Source of the DNA: Casuarius casuarius
Taxonomy: Eukaryota; Chordata; Aves; Casuariiformes; Casuariidae
Assembly (NCBI GenBank): GCA_003342895.1
Contig: PTFA01000011.1
Span: 6,969,081 to 7,033,080, forward strand
Direction: 5' to 3'
DNA: 64,000 nucleotides
The notes below the pieces were generated by a model. The model made no database searches. It worked only from the letters and a program-made list of their open reading frames with translations, and had not been told where the DNA came from. A program made the position numbers and the translations under genes. The stretch's first letter is position 1; each line of letters starts with the position of its first letter. This document shows positions 1-12,390 of this stretch, in pieces.

Positions 1-1799
1 GGTTTAAAATGTTGAAAGGTTAGTACTGAAAGTAAAACTAATGGCTGTCTCAAATTCTCCTGGCATCCATTCTCCAAATCCTCCCGGCCAATGAATTTAC
101 TTGTGGCATACCCCCCATTAAGGCATCCCCAAGATGTTTAACTGTGTGCTCGTGTTACACAGTGGGAATATGGGGGGGGGGGGGTTGTAATATAAAGCCA
201 ATTTATTGGCTTCTCTCCTCCTTTCTGTAGCGAGAAGGGACAATAGCTGGTAAGATTTCTGGTAAGGTTTTCAGGCCTTTATCACTAATGAAAGTTAATT
301 TGCAATAAAGCTCGTTTGGGTTTCTCTAGTTTTGGACTCATCCTGGTTAAAGCAAGACAAGATTGTAAGTAAGGCACAAGGGAGCTCTTGTACACACTGC
401 TGTCAACCTTATGTTCTGCGCGCACTGTAGTAATCACTGTAGATGTTGCTAAGAACATCCAGAGCTCAGCAAGGGTGGTAAGAAGCAAGCGTCGCTAGCT
501 CATTACAAATGTTGCAGAACAGGGGAAATGGAGACTGTAGAGTATATTCATGCTATACTAACTTAGATGCTCTGAATTGGCCCTCTGGATGAAATTATTT
601 CACGCTGGAGCCAAGAGGGTCTAAACCCTTGTTCAGGTATATAGAACAAGTTTGGCTGTTGGAGTGTCTTAAATCTTATTTTACAATGGACATAGATTTC
701 ATATTTTCAATACACCTTAAAACATAGAAACATTGTGATTGTTAAAAATGTGTAGCAGAAATTCTATGTGTATTATTTAGCACAGCTAAATTATATCTTT
801 AATTATGATTAGTTTTAAGACTTATGATAGTTGTTTTTAAGTGGTCAAATTTTGAAGACCACAACAAGGGAGCTGTATGCATGGAGACAAGGACAAAATT
901 TTGTGTGAGAGGTTTTTTTTATCATTTTTTTCTCTCCAATCATTTTATCTTATTTGAATCCCTATCTGCAGCTTTAGTTTAGATTTTCTGAAGTAAGTCA
1001 AGTGTTTCTCTGTTGAACTCATAGGCTTTCAATGCATCCCTGCATGAAATATAAATCACTGTAGATCATCTAACAGATGTGCCATTGGCTCCCATCATGA
1101 AAATCTAGCTAAGTAGACAGCTGTAAGCAGAGGCACAATGTGAAATTTCCAAGCCAGTTTAAAAAATACCTCTGATCTCTCAAGTTTTAGTAGGCATTTG
1201 TGCAGGTACTTAAAATACATGGTGAAGTTCTTATCTAAAATTAAAGTTCATTGTTAGGTTGCTGGATGAAGCTCTAAGAAAAACTTTTGAGAGCAGATGA
1301 AGATGTGACAGGACCCTTCTGTTCTCAATCTTTGTGATATGGCTGATCTGAAATGTTCCATTGAAAGTCAGTTCCAATAAAAAACTGTTTCTTACTAAAT
1401 GTCCCTTCTGGGGCCCAAATTTACTGTTTTACTGTCTTTTAACCAAAAGATTAGCATCTTTCCCCAAAAAGAAAAAAGCACTTTTCTTTAAAATACTCTC
1501 TGCTTAACAACATGCAGAGGCAGTAAGTTCTTAGTCGAAGAGCCTGTGTTATATGCCAACTTTTTTCCCATTTGTTTTCCTATAGCTACTATTTCGATGA
1601 GTTTTCAATTTTTAGTCCTTTTTTTTTTTTTTAATCAACTNTAGCTGATTACCACCACTCACTGCTAAATGAGCTGTAGAAACTTGGTCTTCAATCCTTA
1701 ACACAGATTTTCAAGTTTTCTAACTTGGAAAAGCTTTTGCAAAGAGGAAGAAAATAACTTGTTCACTATGTCCATGAGGGATAAAATAAGAAGTTAATC
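1..1799. other. non-coding, no gene seen
   Basis: AT-rich sequence in which I recognise no gene or repeat family. It holds a run of 13 G at 172-184 and a run of 14 T at 1619-1632, and one ambiguous base at 1641. Open frames here are short (67 codons or fewer) and resemble nothing known. Confidence 0.6.
172..184 (+). repeat. poly(G) tract, 13 nt
   Basis: Uninterrupted run of 13 guanines inside AT-rich DNA. Long G homopolymers are length-unstable and can stack into G-quadruplex-like structures. The exact length may be a sequencing artefact. Confidence 0.9.
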
Positions 1800-2030
1800 A
1801 GATTAGATATTATGAAGAATGTTTTGATGATAAAGATAGTGAAAGCAACAGATTAGATTGCTGAGGGAAACTTTAGCTGCCATCATGGGAGACCTGTATG
1901 AATAGGTTAGGTATCATCAGTCAGTGACTGACAAATGACAAATATCTACTTGACCTTGTCTGAGGCAAGGTGACTGACTAGCAGACTTTTTGAGGTCCTT
2001 TTCAGACCTACTAGTCTGTGAGTCTGTTCT
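1800..2030 (+). mobile_element. CR1 LINE, 3' end fragment
   Basis: The stretch reads like the 3' untranslated end of a CR1 retrotransposon. It follows the familiar order of short blocks: a 'ttagatatta' block, a 'gattgctgaggga' block, a 'catcatgggagacct' block, and then the terminal 'gaggtcctttTcagacctact' type block at about 1993-2015. CR1 elements normally insert as 5'-truncated copies, so only the last few hundred bases survive, and no reverse transcriptase frame is present. Divergence is high, which suggests an old insertion. This family dominates bird, turtle and crocodilian genomes and is one of the main reasons for calling the host a sauropsid. The assignment is by eye; borders are approximate. 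Confidence 0.72.
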
Positions 2031-2539
2031 TATAGCTGTGTATTTGTCGTGAGTAGTTCTGCAGCTGTCAGTGGGACAACTCAAAAAGGCTAACCTCTTG
2101 TGAGAGACTCTCCATGGTCAGAAGCTTTGCATCTACAGTCTGTAACAATCAGAAAGATGAAGAACTATATGATTTTGTAGTACTCTGTTTTCTGCTTTGG
2201 ATTGTTTGCCATCTGTTTTCCAGCATAGATTGCTTAACATATTTTATAGTGTGAAGAGATAAATGATTCTAATTGGATTTGGGAAAAGGTCAGATTATCT
2301 ATTCCTCAGAGAATTTCTTTTGCTTTTAAAGCTGCGTTTTTATATAATAAGTTATATTCAGCAGAAGGAAAGAGTAGACAAATATTTCTCAATCATTAAA
2401 TACTATATTTTGAAAAAAAAAAGAAAAGGTAAAAAGGAAGTCAGAGAGCCCAACCTTTGAGATGCCTGTTTTAGCTCTGGTTTAACCCTCAGGATTTCTG
2501 TTTCAGTTTCCTGTTACCTCTCTAGTCATTAGAGAAGAG
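2031..2539. other. non-coding, no gene seen
   Basis: AT-rich sequence following the CR1 end. A 65-codon frame at 2263-2460 is Lys/Tyr/Leu-rich and ends in an A-rich stretch, as expected of chance translation of AT-rich DNA. Nothing else is recognised. Confidence 0.5.
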
Positions 2540-3030
2540 GGACCAAAATCTTACAGGAGTCCAAGGGTTATCCAGCATCCCTGAAGCATGAGAGCCAGTT
2601 CTTTGTCAGGAAGCCGGAAAGCTACCTATCCTAAAGAGCCCCCACTACAGCTGGGACTCCCATGGGTTTTCAGCTTCAAGTTTTCAGGCCTTATGACATG
2701 AAACGTTGAAGTCCCTAGTCCTAGCATATTCCACAGTATGGGACTGTTCTCAAGATATGACTTCAGGAAAACTTGAAATCCCAGGCCCTGGAACAAGGGC
2801 ACTCTCTCAGAAAGAGAGCTTGGAGGCCCTAGACTCCTTGGAGACATCTAATCAGCGTCACTGAGCTGAGCCCTTCATTCTCCGCTGATCTGGTATGATC
2901 AGAGTGGGATTCAGGATGCACTGCTTGCTTGCTTTTTGTCACAAGTTTGTTGAATATATTTGAAACATTTACAAAATGTTTCAGTTTTCATAATACAGCA
3001 TTTTTCAGGGAAAAGGTACTTTTACTTGGA
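2540..3030 (+). repeat. possible weathered dispersed repeat
   Basis: The first part (2540-2870) is richer in G and C than its surroundings. The last part (about 2960-3020) is a run of short 'aaaatgttt'/'cattttt' words ending in a block resembling 'cagcatttttcaggg'. The same type of AT-rich wording is seen at 46320-46460. I believe this combination belongs to an ancient sauropsid interspersed repeat, but I cannot name the family. A 73-codon frame on the minus strand (2626-2847) has no recognisable domain and is probably chance. Confidence 0.3.
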
Positions 3031-6007
3031 AAACAGCCAAGTGGGTTTATACTGAAGGATATTTAAAACTTAGGACGGAAGGCTTCTAAAATCAGTTTGT
3101 AGGGAAAAACAAAGTAAAAAAAAAAAAGTCTATTTGCCTACAAAATCCAACTTATTTCATATACTAGTCGTGCTTCATAATTCTGCCAGTTTTTGTGGGC
3201 TTGCAGTCACATGTTTGTGGGGATTTTCAAATTTTTTCTCTGTTGCTGTGTGGAAGATCCATGCCAGCAACACATGAATTGACTAACAAACTGAGTGTAT
3301 ATTGGAAACAGTTACATTGTCAATACACAGTGTGCTGCCAAATGCAAAAAAGTCAAACAAACTGAAAAAGAGAGAATTTTTGTTTTATCTTGTATAGTAG
3401 TCTCAGGTGCTTCTTGCAGCAATTGCAGGTAAACTGTTTTCAGGTAGAAATGATTTTAGCTGGCAGTCTGTCTTTAAAATTATGTAAATTTTAACCCAAT
3501 GAAAATTACACAATTAGCCTCCAAGTATAAACTCTTAAAGTGCATCTGCTAAAAGTAAATTGACCAACTCTGTTTCATCCTGGTACTTTCTCCCTGCTTG
3601 ACTAGTAGTTGTTTTTAGGGTGTTTTCCTTGTACATTGCTGACGAATGGTTGGATAACATGAGTATAAACTTCTTAAGCACTTCGGAATGGCAGCCTTCA
3701 TTAAGTTTAGGTTAATTTGTTGCAATTGTATAAAACAGAAGAAGCTAGTGCATTGTATTTTGGTACACATAGAACCTACTTTGTCTAATGAAGGAATTTC
3801 CTTGTATGGGGGACCAACTAGAAACCTGTTCAGATAATTGAAGGTCATAAAGTAGAAGATCAATTGCCCATACTTTAAACAGAATCTCAAAATCCTCTAT
3901 GCAGGAAAGTCTAACTTGCAGGTTTCTCTTCAGTTCTCTTCAGCCTTTTAAAAGTAGTTCCTGATTTCTTCTTCCCTTTATACTCAGAACGGTATCTTCA
4001 TTTTCTTCTCTCGTTTTCAGTCTATAGCTCAGTGACTGTGATTGCTTATTTTTACTACCTTGCCACATTTCCATTGCTTTCTTTATCTGCTTTGTTCATT
4101 TGTGATATTCCTGAGGCAACAGATTTTAGACTTTACAGAAATTGTTCTAATAAGAAGCCCTGGTTTACATTCCTTTTTTTTCTTGTATTTACCTCTGATT
4201 CACATCTGTGTTTCCGCTGTTGGGATGATTCTTGGAAAGAGTACGCCCAGTTTGACTTTTAGTGAAATTATCTGCCTTAAAATCGGTATAGGATGCTTTG
4301 CATAATGTATTCTTTCTGTTTACTTATTCTTAGGTTACATCTGCTCTTCTCTTGTATTGGGCATTTAGGTGATGCTTCCCACTTGTTCTACATTCTTCTT
4401 CTCCAAGCTATACAATTTTATTTTTTCAGTTACATTTTTTGGGTACCATTCTCCTTCATTTCTCTCTTAGTGTTTTACGTTGCTTACCTACTGATTTGTG
4501 CTCTATTTATTTGTTCTTACAGGCCTTCACAAGGAATGTCTACGCTGTCATCTAACTCTATACTCCAGTATGCGATTTTTGTCTCATGTAAGTGGTTTGC
4601 ACACATGATGGTTTATGTATTTTTTTACATGTTTTGATTCTGTGTTTGCTTGTACAAGAGGGGAAGAAAAGGGGAAGAGAAAGAGTTATAGTGGTTTTTA
4701 GAAGGCACTCAATTTGCAGGCCAGTTTACTCAAACTCTTGGAGCTTTCCAGTGCTCTTTCTGCATGGCTACCCTAGGGGGTGGATGTCTCCTTTAATGGA
4801 CACAAGTGGCTGGGCAAGATTTTCAGGGACTTTACACAAAAAGGACCTGATTCGTAAAGGCTAGTGCAGAAAGAGTGAGACGGTTAATGTGGGTATGAGT
4901 TTGCTGTTAGATGCTTGTTTATAAGGCCAAAGGTGCTCAGAGTTGAATATGCTACATAGATATATTTTGGTGTCATCTTAGTAATACTATCACTTTCATT
5001 CCAAACTCATGCTTATCATATTCACAATGCTGTATCAATCCTTACATTCAAGAATCAAGCTTCTTACACAGTTACTTCACCCTAAACACTTTGTTTATTC
5101 CACTAGCAATGATCTTTTAGTTCTGTTTTTCTCTCATAAAGACTCCAGACATCAGCCTTACCTTAGTGGTGTTTGGTTTTGGTTTGTTATGCTGATGTTC
5201 CCCTGGCTTGAATCCATGAATGAGTTTTGAGTCAAGATAAAAGTAGATTTTCATTTAAATTTGTTTCCACCCGTTGTAGGAATAGACCTCTTAAAACTCT
5301 GGAACCCAGTTTTTACTTTTGTCCCTCTGGCTGATGGACAGAATGGCTTGATAGCCCTTTCCCTCCCTTTCTTTTCATCACTTGCCCACAGTTCCATCAG
5401 ATTTGTGGTTAAAGGAAAACCTGCTAGCCTAGGTTTTCATTGTGCCATTCTTACAGTTTTTCTCCTCTCTCCTCCTTTCTAAAGGGCATGGCAGAGACGA
5501 TTAGAACTTTTCTGAAGAGAGCAGTATATCAATCTGTTGTGGGATTACATCCTAGCTTATGTAACTAAACATTTGAATTTAGAGAAGATAAACCAAAAAA
5601 AAAGATTTTTGTAATTGTTTGCTGCAGATTGGAAAGTCTGCAGGAATCCAGCAGAGAGTGATAGATGTGGAAGGTATTTAGAGCACATCCTTCTTATACC
5701 TGCTAAGCGTTCTAATTGTTTCATTATTGGGATAAACAATGTGCCATCTCTCTGTGAACACAGACAGAGCTTATGAAATATTTCTCATTAAAGACATGCT
5801 GTACTAATAGCTATAAAATAACCATAGAGATTCATTTTGGGGAATGAGGCTGGCTTGGGTCACCACAGGAGATACATTGATATTAGTCATTCTGCCAGTG
5901 TTCACGACTTTGCTCAATTTATTGATTCTATGGTAAAGGGGGGGCAGGGGGAAACAATGTATCTGTTTTTCAGGATGAAAATCAAAGAAGCACATGAGAA
6001 AACACTC

Positions 6008-6031
6008 TTTTTTTTTTTTTTTTTTTTTTTT
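6008..6031 (+). repeat. poly(T) tract, 24 nt
   Basis: Homopolymer of 24 thymines. It could be the tail of an old retroposed copy on the minus strand, but no SINE or LINE body is recognisable next to it. Confidence 0.9.
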
Positions 6032-8637
6032 CCCTGTTACTAGATCTATGATATGCCTTTTTCAGTGGCACCTTTAATGATGAGATACTCCGGTATGGTT
6101 TGACAGCTATAAGCCAAACTAATTACACAATCTAAGATCTTAAGTTTCTCTGAGTCAATATTCAGAACACTTTAGAATATATTTGAACAGTGTAGACATA
6201 AAGGTCAAGCTACAGCATTAATTCTTTCTAAGTCCAATATATTAAAATATGTTTTCCTTCCTGTTTGAAAAGTTGGAACATTCAAATACAATCAAGATAT
6301 TTTTGTCAATTATCCATCTATGCCAAATGAGCAAAGAGGCAGCTTTGTGCTGTGCATACTTCCTTGCATTCTAATGATGTGAATTTCTTTCCATCAGACA
6401 TAAGAAATTCAGAGAAGTGACCTCTCAGCAGCTTCTTTAAGTGGTGCTGAGTAATACATAATTTATCTGTAAGAATAAGGACTTGGAGACACTCAGCATA
6501 GGAGTTTCATAAAGAATGTGTCTGGATACTTTTATATTACATTGTCATATTTGCTCAGAATACACAGACTGATGTTTTATGTTGAGTTCTAAATTTGGAA
6601 AGCATTATTTTTCTGTCTTTCCATAAAACTTTGGACACTTCTTTGTGGGTTGGCAGGTGGTAAATTCCACTTCTCTTCATGGAAATGAATGCAGTATAAG
6701 ATAGTATATGATAACACATGCAAAAGCTTCTGTGAGTATCTTATACCTAGTGACATTCTTTCACTCAGCTCTGAAGAATAATACCTTTATTGTTCGGTGT
6801 TTCTCTTCTGTTTGACAGCACTGGTGAATTTCCTGCATGTGTTTGTCAGTTTTAGTACCAAAGTAAACCTTGCTTAGAGGCTCCAAATTGATTATGTTCA
6901 CCCTGAGGCAATTTTACAATAACCTATTGCAGATTAAATTCACAAAATGCTATGTCACCTCCAGTCCTTATTAAGATAATTGACCCTCCTACTGAATTAA
7001 TAATCTACAATCTGGTTGCTTAAATATGTTTGCTACTAAATAGTCCTCCTAACGTCTAAATGGTAACATATTTTGATGAGATAATAGGGCTTGTTTCTCT
7101 TCTTTTTCAGTTAAACATCCTGGATTGACAAGAGCATGTTGTTTAAAATTCATCCTAAGAGCAAAATGTGGAAGACCCAAATTTGCCAGGGCTATTTTTC
7201 GTAATTTCTAAGTTATTTTGTTCATTATCCCTGTGCTATTCAAACAAAAAATTACAGGTAAAAAGCTAAGCTATTCAAACTCAAAGTTATCAGTGCATGT
7301 ATAATTTGACATTATAAATTTATTGGCTCTGAAACAAAGCTTTTTCTATGGTAGTAGGATCCCTTCCTCTACATTTTCTTATAATTAGTGGGGGTTTACT
7401 TGAATTTTTAAATTAGTGGGAAATTATTTAAATATGATTCAAAATTAGACTGCTCTTTGATAATTTGTAATTTTTAATAGAGATGATGAGCTTCAGAATG
7501 CTTTGGATTTCTCTCAGTGTTGAGGTTATTGCATATTTCTAACTAGACGTATGGGTAATAGGTGTATTTGCTTTTATACTACCTACCCTTTGCTCCCTTC
7601 CCAAGTGAGTACTGGTGAAACCAACAGACGGAAACACACATGAAAGCTTTGTTTCTCTCATTAAAGCGACCGTTTCACATCTGTTTGTTGTCTTTTGTAC
7701 TCCATTGTTGTCTGCTCTTCTTCCCTTTCTACCCACATACTTTATTTTAATGTTTCTCCTTGTCCCAACAAGGGACAAGGCATCATCCATGTAAAGGGAC
7801 AACAAGAAGTTGTTTATCTGTGTCAAATATCTCCTGAAAACCTTTCAATTGCTTTTCAGAAGTCCAGTTAGCAGGAAAGCTTGTCTTGTACAAGCAGAGA
7901 GCTTTTCAGATAGAACTTGCTGTTAGACCGTAGTCGCTATGGAAAAAAGGTCAAGAAATTATTGTCCCATTAAAATCAATAGCAAAGCTTGCTTTTACTT
8001 TGTTCAAGCCCCAAATTGCCACATTTGGGTGCATTAAATCTGTACTTTTTTGTTTACTGTGATTGTATTAATTATTTTTCCACATTTGTATTTCTGACGT
8101 AAATAATTGTCAACCCTAAGCATAGTTCTATATGCACAGTCTTTTTATGTGTGATTGGGAACTAAAGTCTATGTGATCCCTCACAGCATAGGACATCAGA
8201 AAGATGCAACTTCAGTAAAGTGAGCAGGTGGGTCTGCCAATATCCTTGTTCATTCTCAATGAAATGTTATATTTCTTGATATGATAAATATGCTCTTTCT
8301 CAGAACATAAAAGACTTATTCCTACAGCTTTCGACTTCTTCTGGAATGTAAGATGTTTTTCTGGAATGTCAAGATGTATTTTTAATTCATTTACTGTTTT
8401 TCCGTTTTTCCCCGCTTTAAAGTTGGCTGTTGACTTCAGTGAAATTCTCCCTGGACTCATGAAGTTACTGAGTTTCTGAGTAACAACAGTAAGTTTTTTG
8501 TCATTCTTGTTCTCCCCAGCCATCAAAGTTCTAGATGTTTCAGGCATGATTCTGCTCATGATTAAGTCAAGACTGTCATGCCTTCCATGGAAATGCTTTG
8601 TCCACATAGAAAGAGAATGAAAAATTGCACTAGGTTT

Positions 8638-8656
8638 AAAAAAAAGGGGGGGGGGG
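8638..8656 (+). repeat. A8-G11 homopolymer junction
   Basis: Eight adenines run directly into eleven guanines, giving an all-purine tract on the + strand. Such tracts are length-unstable and can adopt non-B structures. No other function is implied. Confidence 0.9.
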
Positions 8657-8764
8657 AGAATAATTTATTATTCCAGTCACTGTCACCTTCTATCTGTTTT
8701 CCTCAGGGTCCTTCTTTTTAGTATGTATCCACAGAGCCTGCAACCTGCAATGCTGAAAGGTTAT

Positions 8765-8900
8765 GCTGCAAGGTAAGATAAAAGCTCAAGAGGTAACTGT
8801 TATTATGCTTAGTTTGCATGTAGGTAAACAAAAGCTAAACCGATTTGGTGACTTGCCTGGGACTTTCTAGGTCTATAGTGGGGCCATTTTTCCACCAGAA
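8765..8900 (+). repeat. MIR-like SINE fragment
   Basis: Word order resembles the core and 3' part of mammalian-wide/amniote MIR SINEs: a region like 'taactgttattatgctta', then a block corresponding to the MIR 'gtgacttgcc' motif at about 8848-8858 followed by a degenerate 'ctaggtctatagtggggcc' block. MIR-type SINEs are old tRNA-derived, non-autonomous elements mobilised by L2-type LINEs, and remnants occur across amniotes. This copy is strongly diverged and carries no intact polymerase III promoter that I can see. Confidence 0.5.
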
Positions 8901-9529
8901 TGAGAGCGTTAAGGTGCAGATCCATGGCATGCTTACTGTATTACAGCTGTAACCTGCTACCATATGAGAGTGTTTCAGTCTTTCCAATCTCATCCATGGA
9001 TCCGCAAGTCAAAAATGTACTCTGGCCATGACCACATTCTTTGCATTAGACTGGCAATTGTATTACTGTGGGATAAATAATTNTAACACTCTGATCAGAC
9101 AGAAAACAATTCTATCAGCACGAGTAAATACATCTATATCTATTCAGATATATTATTTATGTATCAGAATATACGTATAGCACAAGGAGTTAGGGGTATA
9201 GCTTTGCTCCATCACAGACTTTCTCAAAGGTCAAGCAGTGCATGCATTGCACAGTATATGCTTGGGAGATTCTGAGATAAGATGCAAATTGTTCAAAAAG
9301 GTTCCTCATATATGAAAATAAGCATACTTGATGGGAATTTTTACCAACGGGGTTGGTACTCCACTTCTCTGAACATTGTAAACTAAGCGGACAGAAGTTC
9401 TTTGTCTGCTCTCTGTCTGGAGTAGACTCCTGTTTGTTCCAAGGATTTTGCTAGCATAGAGGTGTCCACTGAAGTGTGTTTTTTTTTTTTTTTTTCCCTC
9501 CCATACCCTGTGACTTAAACTATTCTGTG

Positions 9530-9600
9530 ACCTGACCTAGTTAGTGTCATACTGTATGGACAATGCCTAGCACAATAAGGCCCAGCCTTTTGTTTAGCTT
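9530..9600 (+). repeat. possible L2/MIR-type repeat tail
   Basis: The segment around 9563-9588 reads 'caatgcctagcacaataagg', very like the 3' end shared by several ancient amniote SINE and LINE families, in which a 'cctagcacaatgggg' block is typical. It is too short to name a family, and the body upstream is not recognisable. Confidence 0.35.
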
Positions 9601-9986
9601 GTTTGCCCGAGGTTCTGGTGTGAATCTCTGAGCCTGATCTTCTGGGTGTCAGGAGACTTGTGCAGAGGATCCTCAGAAGCACCCAAACTTTGTTGTACTG
9701 AACTTCTGAAGTTTACACCATTTTAAAGTTATGGTATAGGTTATATGGCAGGTTCATCTTTTGTTGTTGTCATTGTTTTCAGATATATAACAAAAGAAAA
9801 ATGAGTGTTGTTAGAGTAATGCTGACATTCTATAATTGCAGGACAGTCAATACCAGCAACTGTCATTCTCCTTGCCTCAGTAGGCAAGTATTTCCCAAGA
9901 AAATAACCTTTCATTAGGACACCATTTGCAAGCAGCCCTCACTAGATAGGATATTAAATATCCATTTAAAGAAAAAGCTGTGTAAG

Positions 9987-10022
9987 ACAGGATACTTCTT
10001 GCTAACAGGATACTTCTTGTTG
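9987..10022 (+). repeat. 18-bp tandem duplication
   Basis: The 15-base word acaggatacttcttg occurs at 9987 and again at 10005, a perfect direct repeat with a period of 18 bases. It is probably the product of replication slippage. Confidence 0.85.
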
Positions 10023-11489
10023 GTTGCTAGATCCATGTTTTAATACACTCGGTTGTCATGTATTATGAGAAAACCTGTGGGCATATTTTATTATGAGTTA
10101 TGAGAAAAGAGATTTACCCTGAAAATAAACACCNTAAGTCCTGCATTTGTCTGTGCTCTGAGATGATTACAGGTATGGCTCCATAATGTTGAATTCATCT
10201 GACAGAAAATACTTTAATTATACTGGTACAGCTCCAAGACTGATTTAGGCTCATAGTATTTCAACTTACTAGGAAAGAGCTGTAGAGATAAAAAGTAGCT
10301 GTAGGATAGGACTGAATAATAAAGTGGAGTATTACCTGCTTTCAGATATAGTATAGAAGATCTGGGATCTAACAGACTGCCTCACAATTTTGGGTGGCAG
10401 TAGATATCCAAGTAAAATAAAATAAAGATTTGCTGTTGTTATGTTAATTCATAGAGAACTGTCTGTATAATCTCAATTGTAACAGGACTTCTGAGTTAAA
10501 AATAAAAGTGTTGCTGATGCTCATGTTTGATTCACAGCTCTGTAACTCCCCTAAGCACTGGTTCATGTAGGTGTGCTCTGATCTGAATGCAAAAGAAATA
10601 AAATTGGGCCACCCTAGATAAATATTTAATCCATTTCTGAAAGCACTAATCAAGACAAAGACGGAGCAATAGCATGCCCAAGTATGCAAGCCTTTAGCTT
10701 TGCATACTGAATTAATACAGGAGTTACTACGGTTGATTTAATTTGAATAATTTTAAACATACTTTTCTGCAAGAATGGACTATTTGTCTTTTGTCTTACA
10801 CTGTATCATAGATTTTTATTAGGAAAGTACTTTTTTCTTTGTGACTATATTGTTTGGACATTCAGATAACTTGAGTGCTTTCCCTTGTAAGAACACACTG
10901 TGTCTCCCTACAGGCACCATTTATATTCTTCTTTGGTTGTTTTTTTCCCACCAAATAGTCTTTACATGATTTTCAGTGCTGGCATAGAAATGTTTCTAAA
11001 TTTTTTTTTTCCCCTGTATTGTTTAAAGCATTGTTATATGGTACCAACATTCTTTTATTTTCTTACTTTACAATGGGTAGAAAGTGGAGGGAAAACATTT
11101 TAACAGTTTTTATGATAGAGTATATGAAACTCAGTTTAATGTGCTGTGTGATATATGAACCCACACGGTTAAATTCTTTCCATAAGCTAGGGGTAGGCAA
11201 TATGTAATCAGCCATAACATTTGTGTTTCACAAAGCTGCTTACACTGAATAACTCAATATTTGAGTTTTAATGATATTTGAGTAGGAATTTGTATGTAGA
11301 CGGTATAGTAGGTAGATGAAAAAATGTGGACAAACTTTTGAGTTCTGTCAAATGGGCTGTAGGCAGGGGATTGTGTTGTAGGGAGCACTTGGAAGATGCT
11401 GACCAATGGGTTTCCTGTCGAAAGGCAATAAAAATATAGCCAAAAAAGCAAAAGTGACACCTGTACCAGCAGGAGTACTTGCTTAGAGA

Positions 11490-12390
11490 GTTCCTGTCAG
11501 TCAGAGCTCAAGCGCAGCACCTGAACCATTCCCATCTGAGGTGGTTTGTCAGCTCGCCGTGGGGCCAGTCCTCCTTGAGACCAGCACCAATTGTGCCACC
11601 TTTGAGGAGAGGGGAGGTGCCTCCACTGCCTCTGGAGGTGGCCGGCTGTCTCTGCGGCTTCTCGCAGGCTTTCCCTGGAGCGACCTAAGCTGTGTAAACC
11701 TGAGGGCTGACATCTCAGTTCTGTGGGTATCTGCAGAAGGTGACTCCGCTGAATTCGTCATATATGATGCTGATCAGCAGAGAGTCCCATGCACCAAGAG
11801 GCCAGGGGATACCAGCAGTGAAGGCAGGTTCCCCTCGTGTTGTGTAAGTTCAAGCTGTTCTGTAGGGAGGGAGTGCTAGTGTGCCCCAAGGTGGAGCTAC
11901 CGGTTTTAGGAGACACATGGTTGGGGAGGGGGGGGCCGTGTGGCGCCCGGTCCCCAGCCAGCCCCTTCCTGCAGCCCCTGGNGAGGAGAGCTGGGCCGGG
12001 AACAGTGACTGGGGGCGGCCGCAGCCTGGGCATCACCAGGAGGCACCACAGAGCCCTGGGCCCAAAGGGGAGGCAACCTCCAGGGCAGGATGGGGACGGG
12101 GATGGGTTCAGAGCCCGGCTCAGTGGGACCCAGGGCCAGGGTGTGTTGAGGTTGCACTGTAGCTGTGGCAGGGGCCACATGCAAGAGCCTCAGCCTAAAA
12201 GCAGCTCCCAAGCAAAGGAGAGGAGAGCCTTCACTGAGGTCCTCATGTCCTTTTCCACAAGGGCTCTCATCAGCCCGCTGGTGTGAATGCAGCCAGGGAG
12301 GCGTGGGATGGGGGAGCACCTGCGCCCCAAAAGTGGTTTTCTGGTACATCAAGCAAATAGTACTCTCATCACCCCCCAGAAACATTGATG
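11490..12390. other. isolated GC-rich block
   Basis: About 900 bases clearly richer in G and C than the surrounding DNA, with scattered CpG dinucleotides, including a NotI-type GCGGCCGC-like string near 12015-12022. Because stop codons are rare in GC-rich DNA, both strands carry overlapping open frames of 93 to 159 codons. They overlap on opposite strands and none shows a domain, signal peptide or sensible composition. The block could be a weak CpG island or promoter of a non-coding transcript, a fragment of a GC-rich repeat, or a locally GC-biased region. One ambiguous base lies at 11982. Confidence 0.5.

Larger units (their letters stand above)
3060..8765. other. non-coding stretch, no gene seen
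   Basis: AT-rich DNA in which I see no convincing gene or named repeat. 3900-4640 is unusually pyrimidine-rich on the + strand, which yields overlapping hydrophobic Phe/Leu/Cys-rich open frames (up to 114 codons at 4293-4637) that I regard as compositional artefacts. The longest frame here, 131 codons on the minus strand at 8212-8607, is Lys/Ser-rich with no recognisable motif. A run of 24 T lies at 6008-6031, and adjacent A8 and G11 runs at 8638-8656. A weak exon candidate at 7111-7257 is described in the findings. Confidence 0.55.
8905..11475. other. non-coding, no gene seen
   Basis: AT-rich sequence without a supportable gene. It contains a run of 17 T (9479-9495), a possible SINE/LINE tail (9530-9600), a short tandem duplication (9987-10022) and single ambiguous bases at 9083 and 10134. 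Open frames such as 10444-10689 (minus) and 10900-11103 (plus) are short and featureless. Confidence 0.5.

Noticed and set aside
4293..4637. 114-codon hydrophobic open frame, possible membrane protein
   Set aside because: It lies in a pyrimidine-rich tract (3900-4640) where overlapping Phe/Leu/Cys-rich frames occur in more than one phase; no start context, domain or splice structure supports a gene.
6008..6031. Poly(T) and poly(A) runs as evidence for recent SINE insertions
   Set aside because: No SINE or LINE body or flanking duplication is recognisable next to this or the other long A/T runs.
8212..8607. 131-codon minus-strand frame
   Set aside because: Lys/Ser-rich with no recognisable motif, no promoter or neighbouring exon, and an A8-G11 homopolymer just upstream. 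Probably chance.
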